A DNA stretch of 64,000 nucleotides from Rotaria sp. Silwood1 (lineage: Eukaryota; Rotifera; Eurotatoria; Philodinida; Philodinidae): the NCBI GenBank assembly GCA_905250075.1, contig CAJNOP010000656.1, positions 36,963 through 100,962 of the forward strand. The letters run 5' to 3'. The notes beneath the pieces are model-generated. The model searched no databases. It saw only the letters and a program-made list of their open reading frames with translations, and had not been told where the DNA came from. Shown piece after piece: positions 1-12,921 of the stretch; the stretch's first letter is position 1; each line of letters begins with the position of its first letter. Position numbers and translations under genes: made by a program.

Positions 1-412
1 ATTATTTGATACATATGAAAATGAAAATCAAGAATCTCTTAGTGAACAAATCTATAAAGAAATCGATGGAGAAGTTACAAGTATGTATTCTTAATATATA
101 TAATAGTAATTAAATCGATATTAGTTGTTAGAAACTCATATGAAAAGATTTAGTTCATATGAGTACAATTGTTAAAGCAAATTTTTGTGAAAATATATTT
201 CTGATTCATTGAACAAGAAGTTTTCATATGTTTAATAAAAATTGTTTTTGTTTTTTTTTGTATTACTTTTAGGTCAATCAGTAACAAAAGCAATAGATTA
301 TATTAAACAAAATAATGTTAATCATTTTCAATTAATAACATATAATATAATATCATATTTCTTTATGTTTTTTATTGTAATCATTCACCGAATCTTGTTT
401 ACTCATCAATGA
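1..412 (+). CDS. 3' end of an unknown protein with a C-terminal membrane anchor (partial)
   Basis: This is the last part of a gene that starts before the window. Exon 1-80 is read from base 2. It has a GTATGT donor at 81 and a TTTTAG acceptor ending at 272, and the final exon 273-412 ends in TGA. Phase 1 on both sides gives a Ser codon across the junction. The visible 71 residues are acidic and polar (motif LSEQIYKEIDGEV). They end in a hydrophobic stretch (YNIISYFFMFFIVIIHRILF) only about four residues from the C terminus, as in tail-anchored proteins. An AATAAA lies at 649-654. I do not recognise the family. The gene structure is well supported; the function is unknown. Confidence 0.7.
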
Positions 413-2038
413 ATAAGACATCGAATAATGAGCTTGTAAAGCCTTAGTTTTAAATTACTTCTTTGTTCAATATTTGTATAATGATAACATTTATTATGTT
501 ATCATCGATCCAATATTCCTTATCTATTTTTAATTTATTATTTTCTTTGTTTTTCTTTTTTTTTTTTCTTTAAATAATGTCCGGTGTTCTTTTCCAATAG
601 TTGCCCTTTTTATTATTATCATGAACAGTATAAATATTTTACACATACAATAAAAAATTCTATTAAATGTTGATGTCGAACTGATACAAAATTTTATAAT
701 TATTTCTTTGATAAAAACAAATTAATATCTGAAAAATTCATGATTATAAAAATTTATTTGTATATAAGAAAAATCAGAATAAACAATCTATTCACGGATA
801 ATGAACTAGGGATGTACCGAGACNNNNNNNNNNAAATATGAATATAAATACGAATATTTAATAAAACTCTTCTATTTATGCAGGAAGCTCTTTATACAAG
901 AGTAAGTAGTAGTTACTTAGAAATCTACTATAATTTCATATAGTTGTTATCTATGTCCAAATGGATATTATTTTTAATGTTATCGTAACAATTTCAATCA
1001 AACCAAAAGATGAATATAAATATACAGTTATTGATTTTTAGCAAGATTCTATAATTATTGAATTCCATCGGATGTGTTTTCATTTTTCGCATGCTGCTCT
1101 ATATGTATGATTAAGCTATATATGTATAAATTGAAATTTGACCAGTTGTTGTTTTCCTGCGAAAAAATAACGTGAAATCAAGTTCATAATGGAGGTGTGA
1201 CGATGTCTCGCAGATAAAATGGGATTTCTTTATGTGTCTTTTTTTTGCATAGCGAAAACTACAGACTTCTATTTTTGTGTTAATATGAAAATTATTTTGA
1301 AATCTTTCAATATACAATGAACAAATAATGAAAATGTTTACCATTTTTTTTTTTTTGTTTTGAATTATTTCATATTTTATCAATCCATTTTGTTTTTTAA
1401 AGCTTTTAATTTCGAACAAATTTTGTAATAAAATGGAAAATTATTATACAAAAAAAAAAATAAAATTTATACTATATATAATATTTTAAAGATTATTAAT
1501 AATTCATATTAATCTATGAAATAGAAAATTAGATATTATAGAAAGATTTTAAAATAAGATCAAATCGATAATATTAATCTTATATGAGTATAATCATCGA
1601 TAGATTATTGAATGTAAGTCAATTAATTTGATCTATAACATTCGATTCATATTGACAAAACAGAAAATTATTTTCCAACATTGTATAATTTCAAAGTTCA
1701 TAATACAATATCATAATATCCTTATCATATATATATATACGTAAATATATTATACAAATTATTAGTATTACAAAAATTCATTGTTTCAAATAAATTGTCG
1801 AAAGAATTTTTCTATACAGATTTTTTTTGACTTTAATCTTGTATAAATTTGAATTTAATCTATATTTAAGATGTAATTATCGATAATTAATATACATAAA
1901 ATATTTAATTTTTACTTTTTCTTGTTTGTTATTTTGTAATAAAAAAAAAAAAAGAAACAACAATCTAATAGACATATATAAATGGAATATGACTTGTTCT
2001 ATATTTTTCATTTCCTTCTCCTCCTTTTTCTTTATTTT
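413..2038. other. Intergenic AT-rich stretch with assembly gap
   Basis: I see no credible coding exon here on either strand. The ORF at 1111-1419 (minus) is low-complexity chance reading. The stretch contains the 10-N gap and many A/T homopolymers. Confidence 0.6.
824..833. other. Assembly gap (10 N)
   Basis: Ten consecutive N bases. Gaps of exactly ten are usually scaffolding placeholders, so the true distance and even the join across this point are uncertain. Confidence 0.99.
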
Positions 2039-2398
2039 CTAATCTGATGTTATTTGATTTGAAACATTCGATGATGAGGATGATGTTGATGATGATGACA
2101 GACGTATACGTTTAACAGAATCTATATGATATAATTTACGTTTTTGTGATGTTATTGTATGTTGATATGGTAGAATATTTGTTCTATTTTCTTCATTTTC
2201 TATAATAACCGGTAGAAGTGCATTTGTTGTTGATGATATTTTAATAAGTGAATGAATTAAATCACAAAAATGTTTACGAGATTGTAAAAATGTTGAACGT
2301 ATAAGTGATGAACGACGAAGACTTTCTATATTACGTGTTGATTGTAATTTGTCAGTAGATATTTGCATTATACGAATACAATAAAATAGATCATCCAT
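2039..2398 (-). CDS. Small intronless protein, possibly of the IER2/IER5 immediate-early-response family
   Basis: A single-exon reading frame of 119 codons with codon use like the neighbouring genes (many CGT and TCA/TCT). The N terminus (RIMQISTDKLQSTR, then LRRSSLIR and SRKHF, residues 9-44) resembles by eye the conserved N-terminal block of IER2/IER5 proteins (an RI..IS..K....R....L..SL pattern). IER2 and IER5 are short, intronless nuclear regulators. Basic clusters (SQKRKL, VKRIRL, near residues 83-99) look like nuclear localisation signals. The C terminus is a serine run (SSSSTSSSSS). A strong 3' splice-like site (TTTCTAG, ending at 2413) lies 14 bases before the ATG, so the mRNA may carry a 5' UTR intron or a trans-spliced leader. 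The gene is likely real; the family call is tentative because the match is short. Confidence 0.6.
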   Translation of the reverse strand: MDDLFYCIRIMQISTDKLQSTRNIESLRRSSLIRSTFLQSRKHFCDLIHSLIKISSTTNALLPVIIENEENRTNILPYQHTITSQKRKLYHIDSVKRIRLSSSSTSSSSSNVSNQITSD

Positions 2399-3666
2399 GA
2401 TTTATTATTTATCTAGAAATAAAATTTAAAAAAAAAAGCAAGGTTTATTTATACTATTATGTGTCATTCTTCTATCGTTGATTCATTTATTCTTACATCA
2501 TCTCTATTCATGTCAAAACTACTGCGCATAGTAATTTCTTTTTTCTTTTTTTTTTTTTTCTACATAGATATGAGTAACAGGGAAAGCTGTTCTTTAGTAC
2601 ACATATAACACAAAAAAAAACCAGCAACTGACGGTAGTAATAGTGGATGTGCGTCATTACTCTTCTTTTCATTCTGTCATTCCAAGATGATTTTTCAGTA
2701 ATAGAAAGCAAAAAAGAAAAGCTTTCTTCTTCTTGGAGTTTTTTCTCTTCATTCTTTTTCTTTTTTTTTCTCTTTCTTTCATAGATCAATCGATTATATC
2801 GATAGTCACACAGAAGAAAAACAACAAAAAAAAAAAAGTTATGTAGATCTCTTTTTCTTTCTTATTTCAATAGGATTCAGTCTATAATAAATAGATTTTG
2901 ATTTCTTTTTTTTTGTATGTATTTTACAAAATTAATAAATCTATAAGTGTTTCAATTGGTAAAATGTTCTATGAAGATATAATGTTTCATTTTTTTTTCG
3001 TTTTCTTCTATACTTGAATACTGTTTTTTTTTTTGTATATTCGTATTGTGAAAATTATTAAAAACTAAAAAAAAATGAAAGAAAGAAAGACAAGAGTTTC
3101 AATTAGTAATTTAATGTGTTTAGTCTATCTAAACTTTATATAAAATTCAAGAAATGTTAATTTAACGAAAGTCTTACTTTCTTGTATGTTATTTTATTGT
3201 TAATAATATTTGGATAACATTAATGATAATTAAATATGGTCTGCTTTTTTGTATTTTTACTTATTTCAATTCATTACTTTTCTTGGGGTTTTTTTCTTCT
3301 TCTTCTTTTTCTTCTTTCATTCTCACCTATTTCTAGGCTTCATAGTTGTCGACTATAAGCATTGAGAAACACACATTAAATGATTATTTGAAAACCGCTT
3401 TTTTTCTCTCGTTCGCTCTCTTATCATAATATTTGGAATCAACACACATACACATCCGTAAAAGTGCTGAATGAATACCTGTTAGAGTTTTTTTTTTCTG
3501 TTTCTTCTTCTCCTACTTCTTCCTTCATCAATTCATTTCGAACAAATATATATTCTTTGTCTGTCTCAATTTCTGAATCAAACCTATGAGTAGACATTGA
3601 CAACAATAACAAAAGAAACGAGAGAGAATAAACGATGAGGAGATAAATTCATATTATAGTCAATAC

Positions 3667-3688
3667 ACGCACGCACGCACGCACGCAC
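3667..3688. repeat. ACGC microsatellite
   Basis: Five tandem copies of a four-base ACGC/CACG unit, standing out against the AT-rich surroundings. A simple tandem repeat with no evident function. Confidence 0.9.
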
Positions 3689-4296
3689 TTCATTGATTAT
3701 GCACACACCGTCTTTGTCTTCTCAATCAACTACTTGCCATCTTTTTTTTTCTCTCTCTGTCTTTTCACATGCATAGTACTTATCTCTATCCTTTTTTTTT
3801 GCATGTTTTCCCGATAATTATGAAATTCTAACTAAAAAACTAAGAGATAGATAGAAAAAAAAAAACAATTCCCTTCACATCCGTCAAAATTAATATTATT
3901 CTTATAAGCTAAGAAGAAAATCCTTTTATTTAAAACAAATAAGATAATAACTGTTCGACTACCTATAACAATAATAAACTAAAACAGAATTGTTCGTTCG
4001 TCTGTAAAAATGTCAAGTTACTTATCTGATAAAAACTCAATATCGGTTATTGATCGAGCATGAAACAAACATAGTACGTGTGACATGTACATGAGACAAA
4101 TAAATACAAATAAGAACGTTGAGTGCACCATATATTGTATATATATATGTGTATATAGGAAAAAAAAAGATCGAATGAATGTTTCAATTTACTTAGTAAA
4201 TGTCATCATTCAATATTGTCACTCAAAGTAGAGAAAGAGAGAGAGAGAGAAACATCAAAACAATAACAATACTCATTGCATTCGGATTATTAAAAG

Positions 4297-4401
4297 TATG
4301 TATGTATGTGTTCTCTTCATCAAAGTAACAATTTTGATTGTTTGATGATGTTAGTAACATTATACAAGAGCTTTGATGAAGCAATCAACACATACATACA
4401 C
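4297..4401. repeat. Imperfect inverted repeat (stem-loop)
   Basis: The left arm (GTATGTATGTGTT then CTTCATCAAAG) and right arm (CTTTGATGAAG then AACACATACATAC) are complementary: 11 perfect pairs, a small internal bulge, then about 12 more, around a loop of roughly 45 bases. It could be a small mobile-element remnant or an RNA hairpin. Nothing decides between these. Confidence 0.6.
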
Positions 4402-7400
4402 TAGATTTATATACATATAAACAATATCGTATATAAATAATATTATAATAAAAATATTAAAATATATTCGATTGTAATAGAAAAAAAAAAGATTCTAAAG
4501 TATTACGAGAATCTATTTAATTTGTGTTTGATTAGTTAATAATAAATTTACATTAAATCTAAACTAAATCATTCACAATTAAGTAAAAAAAAAAAAAGAA
4601 GAAAATGCATATACACGTAGTCTATATATCGTTACGTGTATATGTACAAATCGTTATGATATGGCATGTATGTGAACGTGTCTAGGACTAAACTCTATTC
4701 ACGTTTACAATAAATGATAGTTTGTTAATGTACATGTTTAATAATTTTCCGAACACAAGAATATACAAATGTACTTTTTCTGTTTTCGTAGAAAATTTTT
4801 ACTATTATACATATAAACATTTGTAGATTTTCGTTTAGAAAACTAATTTCATTGTTATTCAATTGATTATTCTAATAAGATTACAAGTATATTCAAAATT
4901 TTTTTAGCTAATATGATGTTCTGATAATAGAACAAATCTATTGTAATAAAAGATAAACAATGACATAGTAAAGAGAAACAAAAAACTTGAATTCTTACAT
5001 GAGCCAAATTTTACCTATTAGTATTGAATCGCTTTCGTAATTACAACTCTTTTAGTATATATATATACAAATTCTAATAATCTTTCGCATATATGAAGGA
5101 AGGATTTCTTATAATTTCTATTTATTTGCAACATGTATCTGTGTGTATATATCATTATCTACTATTCATGTGCAAAAAAAAGAAAGTTACTAAATATTTG
5201 AACATTTTTTTTTTTATTAAAGAAAAAAAATAAATTTCTTTTTTAGAAAGATACTACTATATATTATTCTATTAATATCTATGATATATAATAATAATTT
5301 TACTATTTAATATATTCTTAAAATTCATTTTTATTATCTTTTCTATTTAATATTTAACATAGTATGACAATGTCATAAGTGACAACTAGTTTCTATTGAT
5401 GAAGTGTTTATTACCTTCTTTTTTTTCCTACTATGTCAATTTTCTCATATTTATATTTACATATATAAAGTAGTAAATTTGCAAAAAAAAAAAAAGTATT
5501 TAATGAAGTAATTTCTTTGTTAATAGAACGATGTCATACGAAGTTCATAAAGACATAGTACTTTCTTAGCCTTGAAATATTCATGATTTTTTTTTTTTTA
5601 TTCAAATAAATTTATCTTTAACAAAAAAAAAAAATAAATCTGTCAAAGAAAGCAAATAATAATTATATCGAACTAATAATAGAATAGAAAATTTCTAAAA
5701 GATAAAGAATATATATGAGAAATAAAAATTTGAATAATGTCCTTTTTTTTTAAGAAAATTTATGTGAAATATTTATATAATTTTTAAAAATTCTGTACAA
5801 TAAATAAAATTTAAATTTTACTAATTATCGAAAATATAGCAAAAAAAAAAATACTCAATCTTGATTCAAATCTATCATAAAATCATAATAAGTCATCTGA
5901 AAGTTTGTTTTGTTTTGCATTTGCTTTTTGACATTTAACCGTCAAAGTACTGTGTTCTTTAATAATATTTTCATAGACACATATATTTTTCTGCCATTTA
6001 GTACTCATTCATTTGTATACAGATGAAAGAAGAAAAAGAAAACAGTCGATTATAGGACGTCGTCAAAAAGTACTTTGAAATCAACATATAATGTCTATAC
6101 TATTGAGATATTAATTAGTTCGTTTCTTTTTTTTTTAGCATTTCAAAAGTCCCTAATTAAAACATTTTTTTTTTTCTATTGATAGATTTTGTCATGAATT
6201 CAATCGAAGACATTAAACGTATATTTTGTTGATAGATGTTCTTCACAGTATATGTATACTTGAGAGTATCAACATCGTTTATGATATTTTCCATTCTTTT
6301 TTTTTAAGTTACTAATTGACATTCATATATAAGATAAGAATTAGGAAAATCTACAGAAGAAAATAGCTAATATAAGAAACTCATAAAACCTTTAGTTGAC
6401 GTTTGATATATACGGATATTGTAAAAATTTTGATTTTGACATCATCGAAATAGAAAATAAATGCATTTACTTTCTGTCAATATCTCTAATATTATTTTAA
6501 TCCTTGATATATATATATATACTCATAAAGGTCATGTTACTCGTTAAATCAATGGCTGACAAATGGTATACTATATTTATTTTTTGGGTCAATATCTTCT
6601 ATTAGAAAAACAAAAAAAAAAAGAAAAAGCATTAAACACTTTTCATGTCTATTAAAGAAAAAAGCAAACCTTTTTTTTTGAAGTACTTTTTATCTTTTTT
6701 TCTCAATTGAAGATGTGTTAATGAAGAAAAAAAAAGAAAGTATACTATTTTGTAGTTTCTCATTTGACGCATAAGATAAATTTTAAAGTGTTCTATTTAT
6801 CAAATACTAAAAGAATATAAGAGCTATCATAAAAACAAAAAGTATTTGAGAATACTTACATTAAAACTCTGCATTTAAATAGAACATAATCATGAATGAT
6901 TTACGACTTCAAATAATATTATATGGGCACAATCAATTGTTAGCGACGCAATTTCACAAAATTCAAATATATATATCTCGCAACTATAAACTTTCCTTGA
7001 ATTAATTCTCATGTGTTATGTACATACTAAGAAACTCTCGATGCTCTGAAAAATGAATGCTAGAGATTTAGAATTATCAAAAAAAAAACGACTTACTTTT
7101 CATCAGCAACGTGACGAAATACAATAATATCAAAACAAAAGTTTTTCTTTTTGGGGGGACTTCATAAGATTTCTAGAAAATTGGTTTTTTAAAAGAAAGC
7201 TTTTTTTGAAGTATAATCTTGCTAAAAATTTTATCATAATTAAATGAAAAAACCAACAAATCTATGTTAAAAGAGAATAATCCTTGTAAATACTCAAAGC
7301 TTAGTGAGAAACGGGTATATCCCGTTTTGCTTGAAATAGCTTGATATATGTAATGTAAAAAAATTAGCTCAGACGTCAATACATGTGTGTATTTAATTTT

Positions 7401-9583
7401 TAGTAGACAGTTTGTTATTGAGAAGTTTAGACATACAATAGTATTGACAAACAACAATAGAGAAAAAAAAAAGGAGTTTATCTATTATCTATGCAATAAT
7501 GATATGACTCATACCGATTGTTAAATTCTTTTGCTTTACTTTCATCTATACAAAAAATACTAGGCTTTTTTTTATTAGTTATAGCATCTCAACCATTCTA
7601 TGTTAATTTTTCTTTTGTTTAATTAGTTTCAAATAGGTATACGTTAATTCTAAGAATATGATGTCAACTATGAAATTTGTTTTCCTGATTAAATAATGTA
7701 GTTCCTTCAGATTATTTATACTAATCATAATCAGGTTGTTTTTTTGCTATATCCGAAATATATGAAATAAAAAACGGAGATTTCGGATTAGCCAAAAATT
7801 CGTCTTGCTTTAGCTTTATTGATCGAATTCAATTAATAATGGAATCATAAGAAATTCGATAATTTTCAATACTAAACATATGTTTTTATTGGCAGGAGTA
7901 AACCAATATCTTGAATTTCTAATCGAAGTGTTTAGTAATATTTCCAATATTGAGATTTACTGAACTTCTAGTGATTCTTCATACCAGTTGTGTTCAGTTC
8001 AGTAAAAACTTCAGTCTTGTAATTCTAGTAGTCCTGTGAAGTCTTAATACTATTTTAAAGATTTGTTGAAGTGAAGGGTAGAAATTGAAACACCCTACAC
8101 GGACATGATAAACGTTGTTAATACATAAACAATGACAGTAACATTTCACATTGTAATCTTGCAAAGATTGCACTAGAAGCTTTTCATATATGTAGAAGCC
8201 TATTGTTTCCTTCTCAATCTGTTCTTAGGCTTTGTCTAATGGAAAACATAGAGTTCGATATCCGTTGAAATCGGTCAAAAAAGAACTAAAAACATTGGAA
8301 TTTTTGATTGATTCTGAAACTTTTGTTTTCCATTTCACATATTTCAACCAAACTTTCAGATGGAGGCAAAAAAAAATCATGTACTAGATTTTAATTTTAT
8401 TTTCTAAAGAGTATGTATTTTTGTAAATGTTTAACCATTAGATATAAATTTTCATAAAGGAGTCAATATTCTTTGAAAGCGATTCATTTCTTCATGTTCT
8501 CGTGGTACTCACAACAATAGGGAAAAAAAAATAAATCAGTGAAGGTGATCTTAAAAGCACTGATTTCTTTAGATTAAGACATGTATATAGGAATTAAAAG
8601 TATCATGAAACGATATATATTTGGTCAACTAATACTACTTTAGTATAAAATTTCTATTTTACATATTATCAATCATGTCTTCCAGACTTACAAGATTGTC
8701 TTTGTCACTAATAAAAGACAATATCATGAAGAATAATTTACTTTTTTTTTATCAAACTTCTGTCCCTGCTATTTTTTTTAATCTATGTCATGCTTTTATA
8801 TATTTACTCTCTTGAAAACCCCCTACAAATATTTCATAATATTATATACAAATTTTTTTGTTTTTGTTATGTAAACGAGTCATATATATATACAAAATGC
8901 AAATTTATTCTCGTTCATGATAAATAATATAGAACAAAACTTATTCAAGCGTATAACTATTCAATAAAATAGACTCTAGTGTTCATTTATATTTGTTTAA
9001 TTATAAATAAAAAATTTCTTAATTATTTTAATCAAATATTTTATATATTTTCTTTCTTCAATGTAAAATTTTTATACATTTAATATATAAGATTAACTAT
9101 AAAAATAATTATATTAGTCACAAAAAAAAAACAAATTTCGAATAATAAATTATACAATTGAAAATCATTCGTTTTCAATAATATCAAACAAATAAAAATC
9201 ATGACTTAAAAATTTACGCCATAAAAATATCGAATATTGGTATTTTCCGCAATTGAAAAGAGAAAGAAAAATAATCAATATTTTTCTTTTCTTTCTTCGA
9301 AATAATGACGAATTTGCGAACGTAGTTTTTGATATTTCTCATATATTTCTTCATTATCATTATGCTTTTTTTCCAACAATTATAACGTATATATATATAT
9401 ATCTTGGCTTCCGATTTTGAATGTCATGAAACTTAACAGTATATAAGCTTATGAATATGTGATAATTATTCCATTAGTTAATATACGAGTTTAAAATTTA
9501 TCGAATAGATAAATTAAAAAAAGTCTATAGAAAGTTTTTTTTTTTGTTGCATACGCTTTATCATTGAATAAGAAATATTAAAG

Positions 9584-9821
9584 ATGTTTCAACCTGAGAT
9601 ACACGATGGTAAGATTTACTAATATGTTTAATTAATTATTTATTTCTTATTTTTATTTTAGTAATTGCAGAAAGTATGTTCATAAATTCTAGTAATCAGG
9701 TGTGTAGTTTACAATTTTATTCTATTACAAATGATAATAAACATAATTTTTGTAGACCAATGATACAATTGGTCTAGCCTATGATGCAAACAGTGGTAAT
9801 GGTACATCTGGTTCGACATAA
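9584..9821 (+). CDS. Three-exon microprotein A (42 residues), unknown function
   Basis: Exons are 9584-9608 (ATG, 25 bases), 9662-9699 (38 bases) and 9756-9821 (66 bases, TAA). Splice sites are GTAAGA/TTTTAG and GTGTGT/TTGTAG; intron phases are 1 then 0. The product starts MFQPEIHD and the last exon reads TNDTIGLAYDANSG. It is acidic and Asn/Ser/Gly-rich, with no cysteine and no signal peptide. It matches the gene at 12149-12404 in exon 1 length, exon 2 length, both phases and aligned residues (MF.P...D, A.., M, Q just before intron 2, IGL). Shared architecture makes both far more believable than either alone. I know no family for it. Confidence 0.65.
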
Positions 9822-12148
9822 GTTTAAGCAAATGACCATCCTCATTTTTGGTTTAATGCATTTAACTTGTATATAAGAAAAAAAATATGCAATAATCAAG
9901 GCGATAATGTCAGAATCGTATATATATACATATATATAAAATGAACTGAATGCAACTATAAATTGATGGTATATAAATTATGATTTTGTGCTTCATACTT
10001 TTTTATGACGTTTCAAAATTGTTTGTATGTTATTATTATATGCTTATTTTAATTGGGATTATTTATTTAAAATAAAGATTTAAAAACAAAACTTTACATT
10101 TTCTCTTCCTAAACTCATCATTCAAAAAAAAAGGAAAAGGTATTAGTTGGGTAGTGACATAGTTTGACAAATTGACTTATAGAAAGATTATAAATACACA
10201 TATGAAAGAAAAGGTGTTAATCTCTACTTGAATAATTATCTAAATATTATCAATAATATTAATTATTGATGTATACAAAAAAAAAACATCGATTTCATCA
10301 ATAGAATAACGTTGAAGATATAATTGCTAGATAGATAAATATTTTTGAAAGAATTAAAATAATCGATGTTTCATGTGATATTTACTTTTCTTTTTTTTTC
10401 ATGAGTTGGAAAAGAAATAGTATATATCATTAATTTATCTTATATAATATAGACTTACCATTGATTTTGTTCTAATTAAACGACAAAAATTTATATGTAA
10501 GTATATAATACAAATAGTTTTTTTTTTTTGTTAATGAAACATATGTTCGCATAAATAAATGCATACAAGAAAAAGACATGTCATATGAATATTCATTATA
10601 TTATTAATATTTTTCATTTATTTTTGTTTTTTTGTGAAAAAATGATTTTAAAAAAGATATATTGATAGGAATTTGCACCTGTCTACATAAATTGTGGTAG
10701 ATATCGTTGATATGTATGACCACAAACAGTAGATCAATATTATCTCATGATAATATTGGAACTAATGTCATGTTACATTTGTCAAGGATTAAAATAAACA
10801 CGATGGTAAAGAAAATGTACTCGGATTTAGATAGAATAAAAACACTTCCATATGATTAGCACAATCAAATATATCGTGTTTCATATGTTAATCCTGTCAG
10901 GATTGTGCTAACAACTTTTATAACTACCGAATATCACCTTTTATTCAAAAGGTTATGTTAAAACTTTTTAAGATACTCGAATAATGTTTTGAATAGAAAA
11001 TAATAGGTAAATCAGTCAATTAATGTTTTTTTTTTGAATTATAAATCCGTTAATCAATATATTTATTCTAATAGACATTATCTTTTTGTTAATCAAGCTT
11101 TAAGTCTATTATGAAATATTTAAAACATTTGTACTTTTTTGGCTACACCCTAAACTTTATCCAATGTTTTTTTTTCTTTTCAAGTACAAGATAACTTATT
11201 TGAGACATATATTAACACTTTTTGTTATAATCTAAATTTGAAGATATTTTTCATAATCTTGATAAAATCAATTCGATATTCAATCTAATTCAATTGTTTT
11301 GTTTTTTTTCAAAACAAACTTCACACGTAAAAAAATAATCAAGTCCAAAGTCGATTTTCTTCGGCGATATTTTTTTTTTCTTTATTCGACGATTAAATTA
11401 TCATTTTCTTCGAAAAAAAACACAAAACAAAATAATATGATTAAAACATAGATATCAATGTACTATTAAGCAATATGATTATATCAATATTCTATTTTTA
11501 TCTCGAATGTACTTTTTTTCATAATACTATTTTCGTTAATAACTATTCTTGCCTAATGTAAAAAAACAAAACGTATTTATCTTAGAAGCTCTACTTATAA
11601 TTTATGATATTTACAAATATTAATGATATTACATATCCAATTCAAACATATGGAATAATAATAATAATATCACTTTTGTTAATCTACTATTTCTAATCAA
11701 TGATTATAAACCAAAAAATTTCCAACTTCTAGTTACTTAAATAATCAATAGTAGATTTAAATATTCGAAAACATATCGAACCATAAATAATCAATTTCTT
11801 TCTTTTTTTTCCTTCTTATCAGTAAATATTATTACCTATAGTATATGATATTTATGTGTCAAACTTCAATAATCATGCTACGTAAAAAAAGAAAAAAAAG
11901 AAGTGTCAGATTATTTTTTTTTCCACATCATATCTATATCGTGCCTGACATTCTTTAAAGAGAAATATTCGTTTTTCATTTCTAAGAATATAAAATCATG
12001 ATATTACTAGGAAAAATTTTGTTTCCCCCCCCATTTCTCTGATTTTTAAAAAATCATATCAATTCAAACTATATAAAGTGATTGATATTCAATAAATAGA
12101 AATATTTGTAAAAAAAATTTATTTATTATTTTTTTCATCATTAATATA
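9822..12148. other. Intergenic DNA between the two microprotein genes
   Basis: AT-rich DNA with no further exon triplet of the microprotein type that I could find. Near 10855-10912 a short inverted repeat (TTAGCACAATC / GATTGTGCTAA) encloses an AT-rich loop. Confidence 0.5.
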
Positions 12149-12404
12149 ATGTTTAATCCATGGAATTGTGATAGTAAGTGAATTTAATTTTTAATTGAAA
12201 TCGATTAAAAGTTTTTTTTCTTTTTAAATTTAAGATGATGCAGCTAATATGTATGATAATACAAATACACAAGTAAATAAATAAATAAATAATTTTAATT
12301 TATTTTTATTATATAATAAATCAATTATTTTAATATTCTATTAGGGTAATGGTGTCATTGGTTTAATATTTACATCAAATGACAATGGTCATCAAACACC
12401 TTAA
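12149..12404 (+). CDS. Three-exon microprotein B (40 residues), paralogue of microprotein A
   Basis: Exons are 12149-12173 (25 bases), 12235-12272 (38 bases) and 12345-12404 (60 bases, TAA). Sites are GTAAGT/TTTAAG and GTAAAT/ATTAG; phases are 1 then 0. The protein starts MFNPWNCD, continues DAANMYDNTNTQ, and its last exon begins GNGVIGLIFTSN. The first two exons have exactly the lengths of those in microprotein A, and the IGL motif sits just after the second junction in both. The pair lies 2.3 kb apart on the same strand, as expected from tandem duplication followed by strong divergence. Function unknown. Confidence 0.65.
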
Positions 12405-12921
12405 TGTTCAATTCTAAGTCAATAGTAGCAAAATATACTTACTCAAAAATTGTATACGCTTTGCATGAATGGTCAAATGATTATAATCAATGTATAAAAA
12501 AACAAGAAAGCGAACAAAATGATACGATCGATGTTTTTTTTTAAGGCAAATCGATATTTGTTTTTGAAGTATAGTCCGCATGTGAAATATACATATATAT
12601 ATATAATTGCTTTTACATTAAAAAAAAAGTATGTGTTTAAGATAATTTTCTATGATTGTTTGTGTTTCTATATTCTATTTATTTTAAGAATAAAAAAAAA
12701 AAACAAAAAAAAATTAAATTAATCTAGTGGTGAAAATCTAAGTTATTTTGCTTAGAATCAATGATAAAATTTGCATAAAACAAATTATTGCGTGTACTAA
12801 ATATTAAAAAGCCAAAAAAAAGAAAAAAGAAATATAATCACTGGGGTAAAATAAAAAGAAGCAATACTTCTACTTTTCATATAAGATATAGATATACATA
12901 AATATTAAATAAAGATAATAT
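12405..12921. other. Convergent intergenic gap
   Basis: AT-rich spacer between microprotein gene B (plus) and the filament gene (minus). It holds only poly-A/T tracts and a chance ORF (12519-12722). Poly(A) signals for both genes probably lie here. Confidence 0.5.

Larger units (their letters stand above)
2399..9583. other. 7.2-kb AT-rich intergenic region, no gene recognised
   Basis: This long stretch has purine and pyrimidine tracts, an ACGC microsatellite (about 3667-3688), a GA tract (about 4231-4250) and a hairpin (4297-4401). I saw no exon with believable splice signals and codon use on either strand. The ORFs at 2508-2789 and 7173-7457 are low-complexity or chance. Confidence 0.55.

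Noticed and set aside
2508-2789. 93-codon ORF (minus)
   Set aside because: Dominated by lysine/glutamate runs from A/T-rich tracts, with no splice or family support.
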